Below are positions 9,501-16,528 of a stretch of 16,528 bases of DNA, in pieces (the stretch's first letter is position 1; every line of letters begins with the position of its first letter). The translations under genes were made by a program, and so were the position numbers. This DNA is from Gonium pectorale (lineage: Eukaryota > Chlorophyta > Chlorophyceae > Chlamydomonadales > Volvocaceae): contig LSYV01000032.1 in NCBI GenBank assembly GCA_001584585.1, forward strand, positions 475,513-492,040, given 5' to 3'. The notes under the pieces are model-generated. The model saw nothing but the letters and a program-made list of their open reading frames with translations. It was not told where the DNA came from and made no database searches.

Positions 9501-12500
9501 GGTGGGGGTTGAGGTGATGGCGGTTCGGGGCTGGGAGGGTTGGGAGAGGGAGGAGTGGGGCTGGGCGGCTCAGGCGACGGAGGAGTGGGGCTGGGAGGGT
9601 CGGGCGAAGGAGGAGTGGGGCTGGGCGGGTTGGGAGAGGGAGGAGTGGGGCTGGGCGGGTTGGGAGAGGGAGGAGTGGGGCTGGGCGGCTCGGGCGAAGG
9701 AGGAGTGGGGCTGGGCGGGTTGGGAGAGGGAGGAGTGGGGCTTGGCGGCTCGGGCGACGGAGGAGTGGGGCTGGGAGGGTCGGGCGAAGGAGGAGTGGGG
9801 CTGGGCGGGTTGGGAGAGGGAGGAGTGGGGCTGGGCGGCTCGGGCGAAGGAGGAGTGGGGCTGGGAGGGTTGGGAGAGGGAGGAGTGGGGCTGGGAGGGT
9901 CGGGCGAAGGAGGAGTGGGGCTGGGCGGGTTGGGAGAGGGAGGAGTGGGGCTGGGCGGCTCGGGCGAAGGAGGAGTGGGGCTGGGCGGGTTGGGAGAGGG
10001 AGGAGTGGGGCTTGGCGGCTCGGGCGACGGAGGAGTGGGGCTGGGAGGGTCGGGCGAAGGAGGAGTGGGGCTGGGCGGGTTGGGAGAGGGAGGAGTGGGG
10101 CTGGGCGGCTCGGGCGAAGGAGGAGTGGGGCTGGGAGGGTCGGGCGAAGGAGGAGTGGGGCTGGGAGGGTCGGGCGAAGGAGGAGTGGGCTGGGCGGCTC
10201 GGGCGAAGGAGTGGGCTTGCGGGTTGGGAGAGGGAGGAGTGGAGCTGGGCGGCTTGGGCGACGGAGGAGTGGGGCTTAGCGGGTTGGGAGAGGGAGGAGT
10301 GGGGCTGGGTGGCTGGGTTAACGGCGGGTTGGGACTGGGCGGGTTGGGCGAGGGCGGCTTCGGCGAGGGTGGTTGGGGAGGCGGAGGAGTGGGGCTGGCC
10401 GTTCCTCCGAAGTCTGTACCCGGGCAAACGGACAAGTCCAGGTTAGGGAACCACACAACTTTCCTGTTTCGGAAAGCATGATCAAGCCGCCATACGAAAA
10501 CCTAAAATTAATTGCTTAACACAAGCCGTCGATGACATGGCTCAGTGCGGCTCCCAGCTGTTTGCTGCTTGCAACGTTGCTGCCTGTCGCTCGCCTCCCT
10601 CTTGGCTGGTGAGGGTGCCTCTTGAATCGCACGCCCAGGACCGGAAGCTAGCCAGATTACCCGCTCGGTGCGTGCCCTCCTCCCTCCCTTCCCCCTCCTC
10701 CCCCTTCCTCCCCCTTCTCAACCCACCTCCGCTGCAAACTACGGCGGCGACGTATCCGCTGTTGCCCTTGCAGTTGCCCACATCACCCCAGCTGTCTCGG
10801 TCACACCCCAGGACCGACTCCTCGTCTCCCGCGCAATCCACATTGTTGAGCACAGTCGTGGTGTTGGCGTCTGGTGCCACCGTCCGTGCCGTGCCGCCCG
10901 CGAACCCGAGCTGCTTGCACACCACCCGCGCGCCGGCATTCTTCCACTTGTAGTCCGTCGGGTCGTCCCCGGCGCAGATGGAGCCGTAGACTCCGTCTCC
11001 AAGCAGCACCTCAACGCGGCCGCTGTTGATGTCGCCGCCGGCCAGGCGGACTGCGGATTGTGAATCCAGCGTGACAGGTTCATTGTCGTTGCAGGAGGGC
11101 ACAGGCGCGCAGTTTCGAGTGGAGACGAGGAGCCGTCGCGACGCATTGACGTGGGGCGGGAGACGTGCAACGCACAGGCAAACACGTATACGCGGATCGG
11201 GTCTGCTCCGGGAGCTCCGTGTGCGGCGGCCATGTGGCCGATGTGGGTCCGGGCGGGTAATATATCAGCCAGGGATGCCCAGGGATGCCCAGGGATGCCC
11301 AGGGATGCCCAGGGATGCCAAGGGATGCCAAGGGATGCCAAGGGATGCCGAGCGCGGCACGGTGCGTACGATACGCGGAATGAGTGGGGGAACAAAGGGT
11401 CCACCTACTCCCCGCACCCCGCATACGCCCATGTCCCATAGTCTGCCACCTGATTCCGTCCTCGATGCCCCACCCCTCTGTTGGATAGATACCGGTAATC
11501 CGGGCCCACCTGCGCCCTGGGTGGTACTTGTGGTCTTTATCCGCGCGATGCACACCACGCCCGCGACGCCGGCGTTGTTGTTGCAGCTCTGCTTGCCCCA
11601 GGGAAGCCGCGAACACTCGGTCAGGTCATCTTCGTCGCCGCCGCAGTTCTGTGGGACGCGCGGATTGCCACAAGCTGAGTGCCGCTCTTCCGGTTTGCTT
11701 GGGTTTGGTTAGGTTCATTTGCGTTCGGTCGGGCCCGGGGTTTTGGGCAGGTGCGGGCACAAGGGGTGCGGGGTAACTGAGTTGGGGAAAACGGGTCAGG
11801 TGGAGCGGGGGGCGAGGTGCAGCGGATACTTCGGATGCGGAAAACTGACAAGTACGGCTGACGATTGGAATGAGAGACACGGGTCAGGGCGGCAGCAGCC
11901 CCTACCACCCACCTGTATGTTTAGCAGGGTGTTGAGCTGGGAGGCGGACGGGGCGGGCACCGAGGCGGCGAACCCGGGGAAGAGCGGGCTGCGCGGCAGG
12001 CCCAACACGCCCAGGCCCAGCTGCCGGCAGGCGACGGTGGCCTCGGCAACGCCCCACTGCTTGAAGCAGGCGCTGCCCCACGTGTTGCCGTCGGCAGACG
12101 CCTGCGGGCGAAGGAGGGAGAGCCCATGCTCAACAGCCACGTCAAAGCACGCCGCGACAAACGAAATTCTTTCTTCAATTATCGAAGGTAGGGTGGGGCA
12201 CCGGGAGACATGTGAGGGGTGCGCGGGCGCATGGTGGCGTTCAGAAGCAACGGGACGACCGACACCGACGACCGACACCGAGTCTCCACACGCGCAACAA
12301 CCGCGCCAAAGCACGCAGCGATGATCCAAACACGCAACGTCATACGGTGGGTAGCTCTGCGCGGTCGCGCGACAAACCCTCTCCTCACCCACAGCCCGAA
12401 AGCTCCGAGGGCACAACAGTCCGTTAGTAGGGTACGGCAGTCGGTGCCGTACCTGGAGCCAGCCGGCACGCCACGGCCAGGACGCGTTGGAGCTCAGGAG

Positions 12501-13812
12501 GCCTCCCCCGGCAAGGCGCAGGGAGAAGTTGGGCTTGTTGCCGTTGCCGTTGCTGGTTGGGGGCGGCGACGGCGGCGTGGGTGAGGGTGGTTTTGGTGAC
12601 GGCGGCTTGGGTGAGGGTGGTTTTGGTGACGGCGGCTTGGGTGAGGGTGGTTTTGGTGACGGCGGCTTGGGGGAGGGTGGTTTTGGTGACGGCGGCTTGG
12701 GGGAGGGAGGATCGGGGGAGGGAGGATCGGGGGAGGGTGACGGCTGACCCTTCCTGTTCCCGTTGCCGTTGCCGCCCGCATTGTTGGTGTTGTCGTTGGC
12801 TAAGAGGTGGCGACCTGCAGCACATAGGGCGAATGAGAAGGGCGCTACGTAAGCACGGGCCGCCTGCCAACTTTGTCCATGTGTCAAGTTAGGGAAGGGG
12901 TCCCGACACATCCGTCTGGACCCCTTCTTGGCCAGCCACTACTGCCCACTAGGGCGCAAAATCACGGGCTAAGCAGGCGACGCAGCAACACACATAGGGC
13001 GGATAGATAGCAACACACCCTGTACGGCTTGACGCCCGTGCGTGGCGTGGCCGGCACGCAGGGTCACAGGGTCTCACACAGGCCTCACGGCCAGGTTAGG
13101 TATGGCACGTGATCCCCGCTGCCCCGTAGTCCGCCTCCGCCGACCCCCCATTCAGCCGGGCGCCAGATGACCACAAACCCCGCCGCTTAGCCAGGGCGGC
13201 CCTGATCACCAAATCAACCGCTTGGTCGAGCCTGGCGGAGAGTGCCAGTTTCCTCAGTTCCATCCCGCTCCATCCTCGCCCGACCCCACCGGGGGGCGTA
13301 CACTCACCAGCCCCCTCGCTGCCCTTCGTCGCCCCATGGCATCTACCAGCGGCTTCGGGCGGCAGGGTTTTGCACTCGTTCGCGTCGGCGCAGCTGCGCA
13401 GGGAGCCGGTCCGGCGGCGACAGTGAGGCGTCGGTGCGGGGTGGGGGGGCGGGTTAGGCGGTAATGGGCGCCAAAGCTGGACGCCGCTTGGCGGACGTGG
13501 CGGAGCGGCGCGCGCGCGTGGAGGCATGGTGGGGCGCAGGAACTGTCGTGCAGCGGGCATCGTCGCTGCATGAAGTGAGAGCCATGTATGCTGCCTAAGA
13601 ATTTAACCAAGTGGCTGAGAAACTCGCGCTGCATGTCGACAGCCCACAGGTAGGAGGCATGGGCGACGGACGGGACGCTAGCAAGCGCACATTTCTGCTT
13701 ACTTGCAAGCTTTATCAACGATTGGGCTGACTTCGTCCGAAACGGCTCCATCCGCACGGGCATGTGCCAGGAGCAGGCACAAGACGACGACCCCAGGAAT
13801 CAGGCGAGTCAT
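8237..13812 (-). CDS. Complete secreted four-SRCR protein with two proline-rich stalks, 1032 aa
   Basis: Eight exons: 13812-13703, 13393-13308, 12814-12453, 12101-11913, 11648-11510, 11050-10727, 10413-9284, 8995-8237. Together they total 3099 nt, open throughout, with every junction phase compatible and GT-AG borders (e.g. CAG|GTACGG, GGCTG|GTGAGT, AGG|GTAAGC). Residues 1-20 are a signal peptide ending ARA. Cys 36, 38, 44 and 55 form a small motif. Residues 90-151 are a stalk with eight PPSPK units. SRCR1 (162-282) is split over three exons. SRCR2 (296-401) lies in one exon. A 337-residue stalk (about 410-746) has PPSPT/E/N/D units. SRCR3 (781-885) and SRCR4 (895-1029) share one intronless exon, and the protein ends VACNVS-stop. 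Each SRCR has six Cys, as in group A. Known for the family: SRCR domains bind proteins or polyanions, and PPSP stalks in green algae are hydroxyproline-rich and glycosylated. Inferred: extracellular or wall-bound receptor-like or matrix protein. No transmembrane segment or kinase is visible. The ATG at 13869 is also in frame and would add 19 residues ahead of the signal peptide. Confidence 0.86.
9481..10275 (-). repeat. 30-bp coding minisatellite with higher-order structure in the long PPSP stalk
   Basis: Thirty-bp monomers each encode ten residues, such as [10 protein letters not shown] or [10 protein letters not shown]. Nine monomers form a 270-bp higher-order unit: 9641-9870 is identical to 9911-10140 over 230 bp, including the rare cttggcggct variant. 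It lies within exon 7 of the middle gene. Confidence 0.9.
11271..11350. repeat. 10-bp minisatellite, eight units, in intron 5 of the middle gene
   Basis: The unit is agggatgccc (four copies), then agggatgcca (three) and agggatgccg (one), on the plus strand. It lies fully inside the intron between SRCR1 and SRCR2 (11509-11051). Confidence 0.95.
12571..12732 (-). repeat. 30-bp repeat encoding the PPSPK stalk
   Basis: Units at 12571, 12601, 12631 and 12661, partly 12691, each encode two PPSPK pentamers in exon 3 of the middle gene. The repeated lysines make this short stalk basic, unlike the long stalk with T/E/N/D. Confidence 0.9.
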
Positions 13813-15103
13813 GTGGGGGTAACTAACTATTCTATTCCATGCAGCAGGGCGTGGAACGCCGCCGCGCATCCAGGTATTCTTGTCGGGTTCGCGGCACACT
13901 CCGCCAAAGTTCTGATAACGCAAATGGGCAAGCTAATGCACCCTATTACAGTGAAAGGTTGTCCCAGGTAAAGAAGGGAGCGAGGCGACCAAAAAGTTCT
14001 CGCCAAATGAATGCACAGCAGGCGCTCTTGTAATCGTATAATGCTATCCCGTAAAGCTGTTATACATGCAAGTAAAACACTTTGTTCAGACAGGCCAGGT
14101 AGGTCCCTCTAGAGGCACATTGTAGGCCAACCGCCAAAAAAGGTACGGAGAGGTAAGAGCCTGGTAGGTCTCAGAGCATCAAAACGCATTATAAGGGACA
14201 CACGCCGCACTTTGCAGCTCAGCACGGCAGCGCAAAGCGCGTTTCAGCGCAAGTCCGCGCTTCCAACGCCAGCCCACCGGGGGCGTTCGGGCAGGGCACG
14301 TGTGTCGACGCGCGGACACACCGCCCAAGCCGCACCAAATGCACCTAATACACATGTGGGGCGCGCTGCTTTTCCAGCGGCGTCCGAACAGAGTCACAGG
14401 ACTGGCATCGGCAGCAGCAGCGACTGCGCGGCAGTGCGGCATCAGCAAGGCCGGGAGCAAGGCCGGGAGCAAGGCAGCCGTGGCCGCATACTCAGAGGAG
14501 CCAAAGCAACCGGTCTTCCGGTTCTCCGCAACCCAAATGGCTTACCAAACACACGCACCGATGGGCCCCATGTGCGCCCAGTCCCCCATATGTAACATAC
14601 ACCGCAAATGTACGGCACAGCGACGAAGCGCCTGCAACGCGCGCCAGGCTATCAGCGCTTGCAAGTGAGTACCATATACGGGTAACAGAAAGCACCAGCC
14701 GGCACCAGCCGGTCACAGCCCGTCCTCACGCCAGGCTCCCACGTGATACCGCACACTTAACGGGACTGAAGTAAAGACGAACAAAGACCGCCGCGGCGCC
14801 GCCAAGTCTTGCGCCCCGAGGCGCTGTCGGCCACCGGGGTGAACCGCAGCACCTGCCTGATTGCGGTGCTTGGAGGCGGCGCTTGGCGGTGAGCCAGCAG
14901 TCCTTTGCACAGTACTGGGCCACGGGTACGCGTAACAGTTATGTACGCGTCAATGTACACTGGTTGCTCGACCACAGACATTATTGGCGGGCAGTGGAAC
15001 ACCGGGTACAACGGCCCACAACCACATACACAACCCGCAAGGCGTGCAGCAGCCCGCACGGATGTCGTACCACAGCGCACCATGCCGTACGACGGCGCTC
15101 CCC
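13813..15103 (-). other. Right gene's 3' flank merging into the middle gene's 5' region
   Basis: No coding signal. The part from about 14210 is collinear with the middle gene's 3' flank. The remaining few hundred nt must hold the middle gene's promoter and 5' UTR. A TATA-like tgtataac lies on the minus strand near 14070. A two-codon upstream frame (ATG GAA TAG, 13840-13832) ends about 20 nt before the ATG at 13812. Confidence 0.4.
13945..13949 (-). terminator. Candidate TGTAA polyadenylation signal of the right gene
   Basis: First TGTAA found by eye on the minus strand after the stop at 15104, about 1.15 kb downstream. It is only about 135 nt before the middle gene's start codon, so the two transcripts would be nearly abutting or overlapping. 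Confidence 0.35.
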
Positions 15104-16400
15104 TTACGAGACATTACAGGCCACCCAAGCGGCTGCACGGCACGGCACCGTCTCCGACGGGCTGTCGAATCGCCAGCCGCTACACTCCTGCACGGTCGCC
15201 TCGCTGCCGTTGCAGCGCAGCCAGGTCACGGTGCCCAGAAAGCTGCCCTGCGCGTCCACAGGCGCTCCAACCGACGCAAGCTCAACCAAAGTAATACTCG
15301 CGCTTGGGGCGTCCTCAGCGTACGTTGTGCCACCCGCGGGGTACCCGAGCGATCGGCATGCCACAGCCGCCCCGGCAGCGTCGAAGCCGTCGTCCTGGCA
15401 AACCGCGCCGTACGGACCGTTGCCAACCGCTGCCTCCAGTCGTACAACCACTGTTGCGTTTGACGCGAGGAGCAGCTCCGTGCCAGAGGGCGGCGGCGCG
15501 GCGGCGACGCGCAGCGCTACGGGAGCCGTGGCGGCGGGTCCACTGCGGCAGCTGACGCCGGCGAGCATTGTGCAGACGCCGGCGGAGGTGCTGGAGGGGG
15601 CGGCGAGCTGCCAGGCCTCGATGACGCCCGGGACGGCGTGTACGGAGCAGTCCGTGAGGCTCTGCTCGGAGCCCGCGCACTGGATGCGGCCCAGGAGGAC
15701 GGGGGGCAGGTCGCCCTCCACCCAGGTGCTCAGAGGCACGCCGCCGGCGGGGAAGCCGGCCTGGCGACAGGCGGTGTCGGCGGCGGCCGCATCCCAGCCG
15801 GCCCACTCGTCGCCGCACAGGTAGCTCCATACTGACTCATCAGTCAATCCGGAGGTGCGGATCTGGAGCGGCCAAGGCGGCGCGGAGGCGAGGAAGCAAA
15901 CACAGCGAGGGTATCAGATCTGGAGGTCTAGCACGGTGTTAGGACTTGGAGGGGAGGGGAGCTACGGATGTTTGCTTTGGGGGCATTCAGACATTGTCAG
16001 AATCCATGTGGGGCATGCGGGACTGGTCATGCTCCAAGTCTCTAAAGGTCCAAATAAAGCGCCAGGAGAGAACGCCCCGTTGGCCACCGAATGGCCATCC
16101 CCATACTCCAAGCCCAACGTCGGCGACCATGTTCTAAGACTCCCCGGACCCAAAGTAGCTAGGCGCGATCCGGGCGAAGCGCTTACCCTCACGTGCCCAG
16201 TACCCGTCTCGGCGGGTGCAAGGGCACCAGTGCCGAACCGATTAATGGCATTGAGAGATAGTTCTGTTGTGGGAAGCTTGGTGACTCCGGGCGGCGGTGG
16301 GGAGGGTGGAGGCGGGGGAGGGCTGGGCGGGGGTGATGGGGAGGGCGGCTGCGGGGATGGTGGTTTGGGGCTGGGCAGTGATGGCGGCGGCGGCGGGGGG
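14210..16400. repeat. Right copy of the segmental duplication
   Basis: Partner of about 7160-9500. Compared with that copy, the 3' flank carries an extra 13-bp tandem unit (gccgggagcaagg, near 14450-14475; one copy near 7515). The outer border on the right may extend beyond the window. Confidence 0.85.
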
Positions 16401-16528
16401 CTGGGCGGTGGTGGTGACGGTGGAGCGGGGCTGGGCGGTGATGGTGACGGCGACGGCGGTGCGGGGCTGGGTGGTGGTGGCGACGGTGGCGGGGAGCTGG
16501 GCGTTGATGGCGCCGGTGGTGCGGGGCT
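15104..16528 (-). CDS. 3' part of a paralogous SRCR/proline-rich secreted protein (5' end off the window)
   Basis: Two exons are visible: 16528-16187 (already in frame at the window edge) and 15862-15104 ending in TAA. The 324-nt intron has donor AGG|GTAAGC and acceptor CTCCAG|ATC, identical to the last intron borders of the middle gene. The first exon encodes a Pro-rich stalk ([23 protein letters not shown]), then a non-repetitive neck ending TGTGHVR. The terminal exon encodes two complete six-Cys SRCR domains (residues 1-105 and 115-249 of 252) and ends VACNVS. It has the same 759-nt length as the middle gene's last exon and differs at about 10 of 252 residues by hand count. This is a recent tandem duplicate. 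The stalk is richer in PPPP than that of the middle gene. The N-terminus, signal peptide and any further SRCR domains cannot be judged here. Confidence 0.85.

Noticed and set aside
9433..10481. Long plus-strand Gly/Trp/Glu-rich or GGVGLGG open frames
   Set aside because: They are the antisense of the PPSP stalk. All frames of this repeat lack stops, and no splice or start context supports them.
11271..11350. CRISPR-like repeat
   Set aside because: Units are 10 bp and contiguous without spacers, in a eukaryotic intron.
14883..15824. 313-residue plus-strand open frame
   Set aside because: It is antisense to the conserved SRCR terminal exon. The minus frame has the six-Cys SRCR pattern, a stop and matching splice acceptors in three paralogs.

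Overview
The window looks like nuclear DNA of a volvocine (Chlamydomonas-like) green alga. The evidence is GC-rich sequence, many 170-500 nt introns with GTRAG/GTACG donors, extremely Pro/Ser-rich extensin- or pherophorin-like protein segments, candidate TGTAA polyadenylation signals, and group-A-type (six-cysteine) scavenger receptor cysteine-rich (SRCR) domains. Multi-SRCR secreted proteins are known from Chlamydomonas. The species cannot be named from the sequence alone.

All supported coding sequence is on the minus strand. Read in the direction of transcription (high to low coordinates) it forms a head-to-tail array of three paralogous genes for secreted 'head and stalk' proteins. (1) At 16528-15104 lies the 3' part of a right-hand gene: the end of a Pro-rich exon, one intron, and a 759-nt terminal exon with two SRCR domains. 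Its 5' end is off the window. (2) At 13812-8237 lies a complete middle gene. I could assemble eight exons with consistent splice phases throughout, giving a 1032-residue protein: signal peptide, small Cys motif, short PPSPK stalk, SRCR1, SRCR2, a 340-residue PPSP stalk, SRCR3 and SRCR4. (3) At about 4761-1 lies the 5' part of a left-hand gene: signal peptide, at least five Pro-rich exons rich in SPSP with regularly spaced Tyr motifs, then SRCR domains running off the left edge.

Between the genes, 6607-8236 and about 13950-15103 are collinear, diverged copies of the same 3' flank (probable 3' UTRs). About 4762-6588 is probably intergenic/promoter sequence with no gene I can support. The middle and right genes are a recent duplication: their terminal exons have equal length and are about 96% identical in protein, while their introns and 3' flanks are visibly more diverged. 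The left gene is an older paralog with a different stalk.

The products are inferred to be secreted or cell-wall/extracellular-matrix glycoproteins. The Pro-rich stalks would be hydroxyproline-rich spacers and the SRCR domains protein or ligand binding heads. The most interesting points are: stalk types exchanged under the same head; a run of symmetric phase-1 Pro-rich exons that could be skipped without frame loss; compensated frameshift islands inside the repeats of two paralogs; a cluster of differences in one SRCR loop of otherwise homogenised exons; and long G-rich template-strand repeats. No prokaryotic gene, RNA gene, CRISPR array or transposon was found.
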